Source: Candidatus Omnitrophota bacterium (GTDB taxonomy: Bacteria; Omnitrophota; Gorgyraeia; Zapsychrales; Fredricksoniimonadaceae). Taken from it: a DNA stretch of 52,552 bases. Below the pieces are notes generated by a model. The model searched no databases, was not told the DNA's origin, and saw only the letters and a program-made list of their open reading frames with translations. Where the stretch lies: positions 1-52,552 of the forward strand of contig CAIOTT010000025.1 in assembly GCA_903861305.1 (NCBI GenBank), given 5' to 3'. This document shows positions 1-7,914 of the stretch, one piece after another (the stretch's first letter is position 1; each line of letters starts with the position of its first letter). A program made the position numbers and the translations under genes.

Positions 1-1
1 C

Positions 2-1006
2 ACCCGATTTTATCCAACGGTTATTTTGTTCTTCGTCATCCTGAACGCTATCAACACCCGCCAGCGCCTGAAGGTGGCCATGTTGCTGATCGTTTTGATG
101 ATGGTTGTACTTGTGTTCCAGGGTATTTACCAAATGCACAATGAGTTGGGCTGGGCGGGGCAGCCCATTACAGCCAGGAGTGATGAGGATGGCGGGGATA
201 TAGGGCGCATCAACTGGGTCGGGATATTCAATGACCCCAATGACCAGGCGCTTGTTTTTGTTGTTGCGATCGGATTCTTGCTGCCATTTGTCTTTTCCAA
301 CATCAATGGCATCTACCGGCTCGTTGATACGGTCATTGTCGGGTTTCTGGGGTATGGCATATTCCTTACAAATTCCCGCGGCGGGATGCTGGCATTGGGG
401 GGGGCCTTGTTTATTTTCTTTGTGCGAAAGACAAAGAACTTTATTTTGGGCGGTGTCCTTGGGGGGATTGGTGGCATCCTGCTGGTAGTATTCGGGCCGT
501 CGCGCATGACGATGTTATCTTCCAGTGAAGATTCCGCGGCCAGCCGGATCGATCTTTGGTACGGAGGGCTTCAGATGTTCAAGGCCAATCCTGTCTTTGG
601 TGTCGGACAGGGAATGTTCATGGATGAAATGCCGCAAACCGCGCATAACTCGTATGTGCTGGCGGTATCCGAGCTTGGCTTCGTCGGCTTGTTTTTTTGG
701 ATCGCCATGATCTATACTTCCATGAAGGGCCTGGCGATGGTGCAGCATAATAACAAAGGTTTGTACAATTATGCCCTCGGGATCCAATCCGCGCTCGCAG
801 GTTATTGTACCGCCGCCTTCTTTTTGTCGAGAACCTACGTGATCATCCCGTTCATGCTGTGCGCCATGTCAGGTTCCATTGTGTGGCTGGCCTGGACAGA
901 AGATAAAAACACCCACATAAAGTTTGATGGCAAGGATGCCAGGAATGTGTGCTTGTTGTGTGTCGGCATAATAATGACAGTTGTTTTAATGATCAGAGGC
1001 CGGTAA
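2..1006 (+). CDS. O-antigen ligase/polymerase-like membrane protein (5' end outside window)
   Basis: The frame is open to the left edge of the window (first full codon at base 2), so the TTG at 26 in the ORF track is probably not the real start. The product is very hydrophobic, with several membrane segments. It carries the loop pattern of the Wzy_C/O-antigen ligase family: [16 protein letters not shown], then NSRGG, then ASRIDLW and a late [13 protein letters not shown]. Members join or polymerise lipid-linked glycans on the periplasmic face of the inner membrane. Related ligases are common next to exosortase loci, which fits the exosortase about 34 kb downstream. It ends 16 bases before rfbA and probably heads or continues the same operon. 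Whether it acts as ligase or polymerase cannot be decided from sequence. Confidence 0.8.
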   Translation, partial: TRFYPTVILFFVILNAINTRQRLKVAMLLIVLMMVVLVFQGIYQMHNELGWAGQPITARSDEDGGDIGRINWVGIFNDPNDQALVFVVAIGFLLPFVFSNINGIYRLVDTVIVGFLGYGIFLTNSRGGMLALGGALFIFFVRKTKNFILGGVLGGIGGILLVVFGPSRMTMLSSSEDSAASRIDLWYGGLQMFKANPVFGVGQGMFMDEMPQTAHNSYVLAVSELGFVGLFFWIAMIYTSMKGLAMVQHNNKGLYNYALGIQSALAGYCTAAFFLSRTYVIIPFMLCAMSGSIVWLAWTEDKNTHIKFDGKDARNVCLLCVGIIMTVVLMIRGR

Positions 1007-1022
1007 TTTGAAAGGAATAGTT

Positions 1023-1913
1023 ATGAAGCCCTATAAAGGTATTATCCTCGCTGGCGGCACTGCGACGCGGTTGTATCCCATCACACGCGGCGTGTGCAAG
1101 CAACTCCTGCCGGTTTATAACAAACCCATGATCTATTACCCCTTGTCCGTCCTCATGCTCGCGGGCATCCGGGATATTCTGATCATATCAACCTCCGCGG
1201 CCTTGCCGTCATTCAAGAATTTGTTCGGCGACGGCCAGCGTTACGGCGTCAATTTTTCTTATGCCGCGCAGGATGTGCCCCGAGGGTTGGCGGACGCCTT
1301 TATCGTGGGCGAGTCCTTTATCCAGGACAGCCCGGTCTGCCTCGTGCTGGGCGACAACATTTTTTACGGGCATGGCTTGTCTGAACATCTCCAGCAGGCG
1401 TGCCATAACAGCGGTGCGTCGGTGTTCGCCTATTATGTGAACGATCCCCACCGGTATGGCGTTATCGAGTTCGATGGCCAGCGCAAAGCTATTTCCATTG
1501 AGGAAAAACCTAAAGATCCTAAATCAAACTGGGCTGTAACCGGGTTGTACTTCTATAACAACGATGTGGTCAATATCGCCAAGGGCATCAAGCCATCGCC
1601 GCGCGGCGAGATCGAGATCACGGACATCAACAATCATTACCTTAAGCAGAACCAGTTGAATGTTATCCCTTTAGGCCGCGGGTTTGCGTGGCTGGATACC
1701 GGCACGTATGAATCGCTGATCGACGCGTCCATCTATATCAAGACCATTGAAGACCGCCAGGGCCTCAAGATCGGTTGTATCGAGGAGATCGCGTTCAAAA
1801 AGAACTTCATATCCAAGGCCCAGCTTATGGAGCTTGGGAAAGAGATCAAGACCGATTACGGCGCGTACCTTGAAAAACTGGCCGCAGGAGACCCTCATGC
1901 CTTTTCTCTTTGA
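1023..1913 (+). CDS. rfbA: Glucose-1-phosphate thymidylyltransferase
   Basis: RmlA/RfbA makes dTDP-glucose from dTTP and glucose-1-phosphate, the first step to dTDP-L-rhamnose and to dTDP-3-amino sugars, in the cytoplasm. The nucleotidyltransferase signature [15 protein letters not shown] is at the N-terminus, followed by [23 protein letters not shown], the VIEFD region and IEEKPK follow in the usual order. I place the start at ATG 1023 rather than the TTG at 1008, because AAAGGA lies 6 bases before it and family members begin right at this point. The length of 296 residues is normal. The 3' end overlaps rfbC by 17 bases, so the two are translationally coupled. Confidence 0.95.
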   Translation: MKPYKGIILAGGTATRLYPITRGVCKQLLPVYNKPMIYYPLSVLMLAGIRDILIISTSAALPSFKNLFGDGQRYGVNFSYAAQDVPRGLADAFIVGESFIQDSPVCLVLGDNIFYGHGLSEHLQQACHNSGASVFAYYVNDPHRYGVIEFDGQRKAISIEEKPKDPKSNWAVTGLYFYNNDVVNIAKGIKPSPRGEIEITDINNHYLKQNQLNVIPLGRGFAWLDTGTYESLIDASIYIKTIEDRQGLKIGCIEEIAFKKNFISKAQLMELGKEIKTDYGAYLEKLAAGDPHAFSL

Positions 1914-2451
1914 AAAAACTGAACTTGAAGGCGTTGTCCATATCCAGCCAAGGATCTTCAGTGATTCCCGCGGATTCTTTCTGGAGACATTCAAACAGTC
2001 CGACTTTATCCAGGCAGGAATAAACGAAAACTTCGTCCAGTCCAACTTCTCGCACAGCACCCAGGATACCCTGCGGGGGCTTCATTTTCAGAAGAACCCC
2101 TCGGCGCAGGGCAAGTTGGTTTTGGCTCTTGCAGGTGTTATATTTGATGTGGCTATCGACGTCCGCAAAAGCTCTCCCACGTTTGGCAAATGGGTCAGTC
2201 GCACGTTAAGCGCAGAGAAGCGGAACATGCTTTATATCCCGGCAGGCTTTGCCCACGGGTTTTGCGTGCTTTCGGATACGGCGGATGTGATGTATTGCTG
2301 CACGCGCGAATATGCCCCGCGCGACGAGGCGGGTATTATCTGGAATGATCCCCAGATCGCGGTAACGTGGCCGGTCAGTGCGCCGCTGTTATCCGAAAAA
2401 GACACCCGTTTGCCCCTTCTGGCGCATGCGGATAACAATTTCATTTACTAA
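1897..2451 (+). CDS. rfbC: dTDP-4-dehydrorhamnose 3,5-epimerase
   Basis: RmlC epimerises dTDP-4-keto-6-deoxyglucose at C3 and C5. The ORF track starts upstream at 1747, but the family N-terminus ([14 protein letters not shown], then SRGFFLETF) begins at ATG 1897, preceded by GCAGGAG. The cupin active-site segments are present: NFSHS, LRGLHFQ with the catalytic-base histidine, and [12 protein letters not shown]. At 184 residues it has the normal family length. It overlaps the end of rfbA and stops 4 bases before rfbD. Confidence 0.95.
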   Translation: MPFLFEKTELEGVVHIQPRIFSDSRGFFLETFKQSDFIQAGINENFVQSNFSHSTQDTLRGLHFQKNPSAQGKLVLALAGVIFDVAIDVRKSSPTFGKWVSRTLSAEKRNMLYIPAGFAHGFCVLSDTADVMYCCTREYAPRDEAGIIWNDPQIAVTWPVSAPLLSEKDTRLPLLAHADNNFIY

Positions 2452-2455
2452 GCGT

Positions 2456-3310
2456 ATGGACAATAAAAAATTCTTCATCATCGGGTCCAATGGACAGCTT
2501 GCGCGTGAATTTATCCGTGTGTTCACGCAGCGCAAGATCAACTTCGCCGCGCCCGCGGAAAATATCGTGAGCCTTACGGATGCCCCGGGACTGCAGCAGG
2601 CGATCATGGCCGAGCGCCCCGATTACGTGCTCAACTGCGCGGCGTATAACAATGTCGAAGAAGCCGAGCGTAACCCTCAGGTTGCGTTTGCCGTTAACGC
2701 GGAGGCTGTTAAAAGCCTCGCCGAATTTTGCCATAACCAGAAGATCTTTTTGATCCATTTCGGTACGGATTATGTTTTTGATGGCGAGAAAAAGAATTTC
2801 TATACCGAAGAGGACGTTCCAAATCCGCTGAATCAGTACGGCCAGAGCAAATTGCAGGGCGAACTCCATGTTCAAAAGATCATGACAGACTATCTGATCT
2901 TCCGTCTTAGCTGGGTCATCGGCCATGGCACGCAGAATTTTCTCTACAAGCTCAACACCTGGGCGGCGCAGAAGCCCGTGCTCCAGGTCAGCGCGGACGA
3001 GGTCTCGGTCCCGACATTTGTCGAGGATGTTGTTGAAGGTGTTCTGGCGGCCGTCTCAAAGAAATTGTCAGGCCTGTACCATCTGACCAACAGCGGCTAC
3101 GCCTCGCGCTACGAACTGGCCAAGAAGTATATCGAAGTCAGGAAGCTGAACAACCTGGTTATCCCGGTCCCGATGGATACATTCCCCTCGAATGTCCGCC
3201 GGGCCAAATTCACAGCCATGTCCAACGCAAAGCTGTCAAAAGAAGCCGGCATCATCATTCCCACATGGGGAACCGCGCTTATGAGATATATCAATCAATC
3301 TGGATCTTGA
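2456..3310 (+). CDS. rfbD: dTDP-4-dehydrorhamnose reductase
   Basis: RmlD reduces dTDP-4-keto-rhamnose to dTDP-L-rhamnose with NAD(P)H. The start at ATG 2456 gives the expected N-terminus with the Rossmann glycine motif IIGSNGQLARE. YVFDG and the catalytic YxxxK (YGQSK) follow, and a substrate-binding C-terminal part completes 284 residues. It lies 4 bases after rfbC. A GC-rich palindromic element begins 3 bases past its stop codon. Gene order A-C-D-B keeps the whole rhamnose pathway together. Confidence 0.93.
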   Translation: MDNKKFFIIGSNGQLAREFIRVFTQRKINFAAPAENIVSLTDAPGLQQAIMAERPDYVLNCAAYNNVEEAERNPQVAFAVNAEAVKSLAEFCHNQKIFLIHFGTDYVFDGEKKNFYTEEDVPNPLNQYGQSKLQGELHVQKIMTDYLIFRLSWVIGHGTQNFLYKLNTWAAQKPVLQVSADEVSVPTFVEDVVEGVLAAVSKKLSGLYHLTNSGYASRYELAKKYIEVRKLNNLVIPVPMDTFPSNVRRAKFTAMSNAKLSKEAGIIIPTWGTALMRYINQSGS

Positions 3311-3313
3311 AGT

Positions 3314-3346
3314 CCCCTCCCCGCGAAGCGTGGGAGGGGGGAGGGG
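3314..3346. repeat. GC-rich palindromic element, copy B1
   Basis: CCCCTCCCC at 3314-3322 is perfectly complementary to GGGGAGGGG at 3338-3346, around a centre containing GTGGGAGG. It lies in the 67-base gap between rfbD and rfbB. A second copy in the opposite orientation is at 32601-32636; both share the order CCCCTCCC, GTGGGAGG, GGGGAGGGG. It could also act as an RNA hairpin within the operon, but no T-run follows, so it is not a classical terminator. Confidence 0.7.
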
Positions 3347-3377
3347 CAATAAGTCCTTCCAACAAAACAGGAGTAAT

Positions 3378-4340
3378 ATGGTCTACGAAAAGAAAATTCT
3401 GGTCACCGGCGGCTGCGGCTTCATCGGCTCCAACCTTGTGCATTATCTGCTCAAGAAATACCCGACATACAAGATCGTCAACTTCGACGCGCTGACCTAC
3501 GCCGGCAATCCGGAAAACCTCCGCGACATCGAAAACAACCCCGCCTACAGCTTTGTTAAAGGCGACATACGCAATGGCAAAGACGTAGCGGCCGTCATGC
3601 CCACAGTCGACCACGTCATCCACCTCGCGGCCGAATCCCACGTGGATCGCAGCATCCAGGGCCCCGAAGAATTCGTGACCACCAATGTGCTCGGCACCCA
3701 GATCCTTCTCGACTATGCCAAGGCAAGCAATATCAAGAAGTTCGTCCATGTCTCGACCGACGAAGTGTATGGCAGTTTGGGGGCAACCGGGTATTTTACA
3801 GAACAGACCCCGCTGGCACCCAACAGCCCCTATTCCGCCAGCAAAGCCGGCAGCGACCTTATCGCCCGTTCCTATTATGAAACCTACAAGTTCCCGGTGG
3901 TCATCACCCGCTGTTCCAATAACTACGGGCCGTACCAGTACCCGGAGAAATTGATCCCCCTGATGATCCTCAACGCCCTTGAGAACAAGCCGCTGCCTGT
4001 TTATGGCGACGGCATGAACGTGCGCGACTGGTTGTATGTCGAAGACCATTGCGCGGCGATCAGCGAAGTGTTGCACAAGGGCACGGCGGGTGAGGTTTAC
4101 AACATCGGCGGCAATAACGAGTGGCACAACATTCATATTGTTAAGCTCATTCTTAAAGAACTTGGCAAGCCGGAGTCGCTCATTTCCTATGTGACCGACC
4201 GCCTGGGGCATGACCGCCGTTATGCGATCGATGCCACAAAGATCAAGAAGACGCTGGGCTGGGAGCCGTCGGTCCAGTTCGAGCAGGGGATCAAGAGGAC
4301 CATTCAGTGGTATCTGGATAATAGAAAGGCGTCATCCTGA
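3378..4340 (+). CDS. rfbB: dTDP-glucose 4,6-dehydratase
   Basis: RmlB converts dTDP-glucose to dTDP-4-keto-6-deoxyglucose, the branch point feeding both rhamnose and the downstream 3-amino-sugar genes. The start at ATG 3378 is preceded by AGGAG; the longer GTG start in the track (3330) would translate the repeat and is rejected. Visible motifs are VTGGCGFIGSN (NAD binding), HLAAESHVDRS, STDEVYGS and the catalytic YSASK, then NNYGPYQYPEKLIP. The 320-residue length is typical. The final codons (KASS, stop) fall inside a CATCCTGA-type palindromic repeat, so the extreme C-terminus looks repeat-derived. Confidence 0.95.
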   Translation: MVYEKKILVTGGCGFIGSNLVHYLLKKYPTYKIVNFDALTYAGNPENLRDIENNPAYSFVKGDIRNGKDVAAVMPTVDHVIHLAAESHVDRSIQGPEEFVTTNVLGTQILLDYAKASNIKKFVHVSTDEVYGSLGATGYFTEQTPLAPNSPYSASKAGSDLIARSYYETYKFPVVITRCSNNYGPYQYPEKLIPLMILNALENKPLPVYGDGMNVRDWLYVEDHCAAISEVLHKGTAGEVYNIGGNNEWHNIHIVKLILKELGKPESLISYVTDRLGHDRRYAIDATKIKKTLGWEPSVQFEQGIKRTIQWYLDNRKASS

Positions 4341-4356
4341 AGCGACGCCGAAGGAT
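4330..4356. repeat. CATCCTGA...GAAGGAT palindromic repeat overlapping rfbB end and wzx RBS
   Basis: The sequence GTCATCCTGAAGCGACGCCGAAGGATA has complementary ends (ATCCT and AGGAT). It resembles the short TCATCCTGAGCG..AGCGAAGGAT palindromes scattered through many bacterial genomes; that family link is from memory. Its left arm contains the rfbB stop codon. Its right arm provides GAAGGA, 10 bases before the wzx ATG, the only Shine-Dalgarno-like sequence there. Confidence 0.6.
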
Positions 4357-4365
4357 ATTAATCAT

Positions 4366-5835
4366 ATGAGCGAAGGTGAATCACTTACTCGTCAAGCTTC
4401 CCGCGGTGCGGCCTGGTCGCTGGCGAGTAATGTGGCGGTAAGCGCCATTAGTTTTATCGGCACGGCCATCCTGGCACGCATGCTCACGCCCAAGGATTTC
4501 GGGCTCATGGGCATGGCCGCGCTGGTTACGAGCATTGTAAGCTTGTTCGGCAATTTTGGGCTTGGCGCGGCGCTTGTTCAGAAGAAGGATGCGACGGAGG
4601 AGGACTTTTCGACCGCTTTCTGGGCGAATTGCGCGACGGGCGCTGCCTTGATGTTCATTTGCGTTATTGGATCGCCGTTGGCTAGCCTGTTTTTCCATGA
4701 AAAAAACGTACAGTGGATATTAATCCTATTATCTTTTAATTTCATGCTTGCGGCTCTTTGCTCTGTGCATAGCACGCGTATTTTAAAGCGTGTTCATATG
4801 AAGCCCATGGCTTTAATAGAAGTCGGCGGACGGATATTCCGGGTCGGGATCATGCTGGTAGCTGCTTTTTGCGGGATGAGTTTTTGGAGCATTGTTATCG
4901 GCATGATCGTTGAACGACTTTTTAAAACAGTTGCTTTTATAATCCTGGATCCCTGGCGGCCCGGATATATTTTTTCCATGCAAAAATTCAGGGAGATGTT
5001 CAGGTTCGGGCGCAATATCCTTGGCGGCGAGTTCCTGGCGTATCTTAACGTGAATATGGATTTTATCGTTACAGGCCGAGTGCTAGGGGCTGATCTGTTG
5101 GGATTTTACCAGATGGCCTATAATTTGCCGCATCTTCTTAAAGATTATGTGAGCGGCAGTATTGGAACCGTGGCTTTCCCCGTTTTTTGCAAGGTACAGG
5201 ATGATAATGACCGACTGGTGAAGGGGTACTTAAAGATCGTTAAATTCATCGCGCTGGCCACATTCCCTGTGCTTGCCGGTCTAGTATTCACTGCGCATGA
5301 TTTTATATTCGTGGCTTATGGTGAGCGGTGGCTCCCGGCTGTGGTGCCGCTGCAAATACTTTGTTTCTGCGCGGCATTTGCGTCGGTAAATTCTATTGTT
5401 GGTTTTCTTTTGTATGCAAAAGGAAGGCCGGATCTAGGTTTCAAATGGGAGTGTGTGCGGCTGCCGGCAACAATTATTGCGATCCTTATTGGTGTGCATT
5501 TTGGTGGGATTGTCGGTGTCGCCTGGGGGATGCTTGTTATTGAATTTTTCTCCATAGTAATGGTGTGGCTTATCTTCCGGATCCTGAATAACAGTTTCAG
5601 CCGATATTGGAGTGCGATCCTGCCGGCAACTGTTGCGTGTGGGGTTATGACAGGGGCACTTGTAAGCATCAATGGCATTCACCTTATAAATGGGATGACG
5701 CCATGGCTTCGATTGATCACCGAGTTTGTTGTTGGCACGGGAATCTATGTTTTAGTGATTGTTTTTGGGTTTAAGACGGTATTCAAGGAGGCTGTTGATT
5801 TTGTAAAACATTCTTCAGGTCGGACAAGCCAATAG
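4366..5835 (+). CDS. wzx: Wzx-like polysaccharide flippase (MOP superfamily)
   Basis: This 489-residue multi-spanning protein resembles the oligosaccharide flippases that move undecaprenyl-linked repeat units across the inner membrane. The start ATG 4366 gives SLTRQASRGAAWSLASN, followed by ILARMLTPKDFGLMGMAALV, the typical N-terminal signature of the Wzx/lipopolysaccharide exporter group; about 12 to 14 hydrophobic helices follow. The longer ORF-track start at 4210 lies inside rfbB and is rejected. Its ribosome binding site appears to come from the palindromic repeat upstream. It sits after the rhamnose genes, as expected for a Wzx/Wzy-type pathway. The substrate is unknown. Confidence 0.88.
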   Translation: MSEGESLTRQASRGAAWSLASNVAVSAISFIGTAILARMLTPKDFGLMGMAALVTSIVSLFGNFGLGAALVQKKDATEEDFSTAFWANCATGAALMFICVIGSPLASLFFHEKNVQWILILLSFNFMLAALCSVHSTRILKRVHMKPMALIEVGGRIFRVGIMLVAAFCGMSFWSIVIGMIVERLFKTVAFIILDPWRPGYIFSMQKFREMFRFGRNILGGEFLAYLNVNMDFIVTGRVLGADLLGFYQMAYNLPHLLKDYVSGSIGTVAFPVFCKVQDDNDRLVKGYLKIVKFIALATFPVLAGLVFTAHDFIFVAYGERWLPAVVPLQILCFCAAFASVNSIVGFLLYAKGRPDLGFKWECVRLPATIIAILIGVHFGGIVGVAWGMLVIEFFSIVMVWLIFRILNNSFSRYWSAILPATVACGVMTGALVSINGIHLINGMTPWLRLITEFVVGTGIYVLVIVFGFKTVFKEAVDFVKHSSGRTSQ

Positions 5836-5933
5836 AAGTGTAATTGGTATTACGTTACTGCCATTCCTAAGTAGTAATTCGGTTGCGCATAATTGTCATA
5901 ATTGTTGTTTTGGTACTTTTAGAGAGGTAATAA

Positions 5934-6341
5934 ATGGGCGTTGAGCAATGTCATATCATTAATTTACAAAAGATACCGGATCCTCGGGGTAATTTGACGG
6001 TCGTTGAGAACAGCAAGAATATCCCGTTCGATATCAAGCGTGTATTTTACCTCTATGATGTTCCTGGCGGTGAGAGCCGCGGGGAACACGCCAACATTTA
6101 TACGCAGCAGTTTATTATTGCCATGAGCGGCAGTTTTGACGTCGTGGTCGATGATGGTCTTGAAAAAAAGCGGTTTTCTTTGAACAGGGCATATTACGGG
6201 CTGTATATTCCCAATATGATCTGGCGGGGGATCGAGAATTTTTCTTCTGGCGGTGTTTGTCTGGTCCTGGCGTCCACGTTTTATAGCGCCGATGACTATA
6301 TCAGGGATTACGACGATTATAAAATGAAAGTGTTGTCATGA
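5934..6341 (+). CDS. FdtA/QdtA-type sugar 3,4-ketoisomerase, paralogue 1
   Basis: This 135-residue cupin belongs to the dTDP-4-keto-6-deoxyhexose 3,4-ketoisomerase family (FdtA/QdtA/WxcM-like), which shifts the keto group from C4 to C3 before transamination. It is clearly homologous to the paralogue at 7468. PRGNLTVVEN, IKRVFYLYDVPGG, FIIAMSGSFDVVVDDG and FSLNRAYYGLYIP are all present. The family usually has an HAH pair in the active-site loop. Here the loop reads RGEHAN, so the second histidine is Asn54, whereas paralogue 2 keeps HAH. Activity or product specificity may differ. The ATG is preceded by AGAGAGG. A 98-base gap separates it from wzx; I see no convincing promoter there. Confidence 0.85.
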   Translation: MGVEQCHIINLQKIPDPRGNLTVVENSKNIPFDIKRVFYLYDVPGGESRGEHANIYTQQFIIAMSGSFDVVVDDGLEKKRFSLNRAYYGLYIPNMIWRGIENFSSGGVCLVLASTFYSADDYIRDYDDYKMKVLS

Positions 6342-6829
6342 AACATGTATTTCATCCAACAGCTATCGTTGAGTCAAAGAAGATAGGTGCGGGTACGCAA
6401 ATCTGGCAATATTCGGTAATTCTTCCCGGGGCGGCCATTGGAAGCAATTGCAATGTAAATTGCCATTGTTTCATAGAGAACGATGTTGTGATCGGGAACA
6501 ATGTGACCCTCAAGAGCGGTGTTTATCTCTGGGACGGGATGGTTGTGGAGGATGACGTCTTTATTGGTCCGAACGCGACGTTTACCAATGACACGCGCCC
6601 CCGTTCAAAAAAACGCCTTGAAGTCTTTAACAGGACGCTGATCAAAAAGGGGGCTTCGATCGGTGCGGGCGCGGTCATTATCGGCGGGATCACGATCGGT
6701 GAATATGCCTTGATCGGTGCCGGTTCCGTTGTCACCAAGGATGTTCCTGCGCATACGCTTTGGTATGGGAATCCAGCCAGACAAAAAGGACATGTGTGCC
6801 AACATGCGCTCACTATAAAGCCCAGATAG
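6338..6829 (+). CDS. Hexapeptide-repeat N-acyltransferase (FdtC/QdtC-like)
   Basis: This 163-residue left-handed beta-helix protein has repeated [LIV]-G-x-x hexapeptides: IGAGTQIWQYSVI, IGSNCNVNCHCFIENDVVIGNNV, then IGAGAVIIGGITIGEYALIGAGSVVTKDVPAHTLWYGNPA. It is the kind of enzyme that acetylates the 3-amino group of dTDP-3-amino-3,6-dideoxyhexoses (FdtC, QdtC). The start overlaps the preceding stop by 4 bases (ATGA). With the ketoisomerases and the aminotransferase at 10452 it completes a dTDP-Fuc3NAc or Qui3NAc type pathway. The exact hexose cannot be told from sequence. Confidence 0.85.
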   Translation: MKHVFHPTAIVESKKIGAGTQIWQYSVILPGAAIGSNCNVNCHCFIENDVVIGNNVTLKSGVYLWDGMVVEDDVFIGPNATFTNDTRPRSKKRLEVFNRTLIKKGASIGAGAVIIGGITIGEYALIGAGSVVTKDVPAHTLWYGNPARQKGHVCQHALTIKPR

Positions 6830-6922
6830 TTCCGGAAAATACTATGTCAGGCCATAGCTAATAGTATAAGCCAAGAAGGAAACACGCGGTCTTTTGAAAC
6901 TTGGTTTGAAATGGAGATGGGT

Positions 6923-7471
6923 ATGAAGGTTCAATATGTTTATGGAAAGAATATTTGCTTTCGTGATGTTTGCGAAGAAGATGCGGCCTTCATCCTCGAG
7001 TTGCGGGGGGATGATCAGCTGGGGAAGTTTTTGTCCAAGACTGAGATTGACCTGGACAAGCAAAAGTTATGGATCAGGAATTACAAGCAAAGAACGCAAG
7101 AATATTATTTCATTATCGCCGGCAAGAATGGCGAATCTTACGGCACGATCAGGCTTTACGATGTCCAGGGGGATAGTTTTTGCTGGGGAAGCTGGATCAT
7201 TAAAAAGACCGCGCCAGGGTCCATTGCGGTCGAATCAGCTTTCCTGATTTATGAATTTGCTTTTGGGAAGCTAGGTTTTAAACGATCACATTTTGATGTT
7301 CGCAAAGGGAACATTAAGGTGGTCGATTTTCATAAGAGGCTCGGTTCTCGGATCATATCAGAGGATGATCTGAATTATTATTTTAACCTTTCTTTGGCTG
7401 ATTACGCGTTGGCCAAACAGAGGTATACCAAGTATATTCCTGAGCAAGTTGAAGTGAAGGAGGCTGTATGA
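6923..7471 (+). CDS. GNAT-family N-acetyltransferase (RimJ/RimL-like)
   Basis: This protein of about 182 residues has the GNAT pattern: an N-terminal FRDVCEEDAAFILELRGD, a central YGTIRLYD strand and a C-terminal IYEFAFGKLGFKRSHFDVRKGNIKVVDFHKRLG, typical of RimL-like enzymes. Three in-frame ATGs occur at 6911, 6917 and 6923. I choose 6923 because GGAG lies 6 bases upstream of it, while nothing suitable precedes 6911. It lies between the two ketoisomerase paralogues and its stop overlaps the next ATG. It is therefore probably a second amino-sugar N-acyltransferase, giving the cassette two alternative acylation chemistries. The acyl donor is unknown. Confidence 0.78.
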   Translation: MKVQYVYGKNICFRDVCEEDAAFILELRGDDQLGKFLSKTEIDLDKQKLWIRNYKQRTQEYYFIIAGKNGESYGTIRLYDVQGDSFCWGSWIIKKTAPGSIAVESAFLIYEFAFGKLGFKRSHFDVRKGNIKVVDFHKRLGSRIISEDDLNYYFNLSLADYALAKQRYTKYIPEQVEVKEAV

Positions 7472-7875
7472 GTATTGAAAAGTGCAGGATCATTGAGTTG
7501 TCCAAGATACACGATGTGCGCGGGAATTTAACAGTGGTGGAAAATGGCAAGTTGCTGCCGTATGACATAAAGCGCGTCTATTATCTTTACGATGTTCCTG
7601 GCGGGGTTGCGCGCGGCGGGCATGCGCATGTCGCGACAGAACAGTTTCTAGTAGCCATGAGCGGCAGTTTTGATGTGGTCCTGGATGACGGTTTCCGCAA
7701 GAAGACATTCTCTTTGAACAGGGCCTACTACGGCCTCTACGTTTCGACAATGGTCTGGCGCGAACTTAATAATTTTTCGTCGGGAGCTGTTTGTTTGTCC
7801 TTGGTATCCACTTTATATTTAGAGGATGATTATATCCGGGATTATCAGGATTTTATTACAAGAGTACGTGCGTAA
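7468..7875 (+). CDS. fdtA: FdtA/QdtA-type sugar 3,4-ketoisomerase, paralogue 2
   Basis: This is a 135-residue cupin of the same family as the gene at 5934, by eye more than half identical over the full length with no gaps. It keeps the complete active-site loop RGGHAH (His52 and His54), so it is the better candidate for the active dTDP-4-keto-6-deoxyglucose 3,4-ketoisomerase. A strong AAGGAGG precedes the ATG, which overlaps the preceding stop (ATGA). The pair probably arose by tandem duplication around an acyltransferase. Confidence 0.87.
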   Translation: MSIEKCRIIELSKIHDVRGNLTVVENGKLLPYDIKRVYYLYDVPGGVARGGHAHVATEQFLVAMSGSFDVVLDDGFRKKTFSLNRAYYGLYVSTMVWRELNNFSSGAVCLSLVSTLYLEDDYIRDYQDFITRVRA

Positions 7876-7914
7876 TGTTGTGCCCATTGAGCAATGGTGC
7901 AGAAGGGCGTATTA

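Noticed and set aside
1008-1022. TTG start for rfbA as in the ORF track
   Set aside because: ATG 1023 has AAAGGA at the right distance and matches the family N-terminus; the TTG lacks a ribosome binding site.
3291-4211. 306-residue minus-strand ORF opposite rfbB
   Set aside because: Shadow of rfbB, which has all dehydratase motifs; no start signal.
5888-5902. Two CATAAT hexamers before the first ketoisomerase as -10 boxes
   Set aside because: Neither has an acceptable -35 sequence at 16-18 bases; a promoter call would be speculative.
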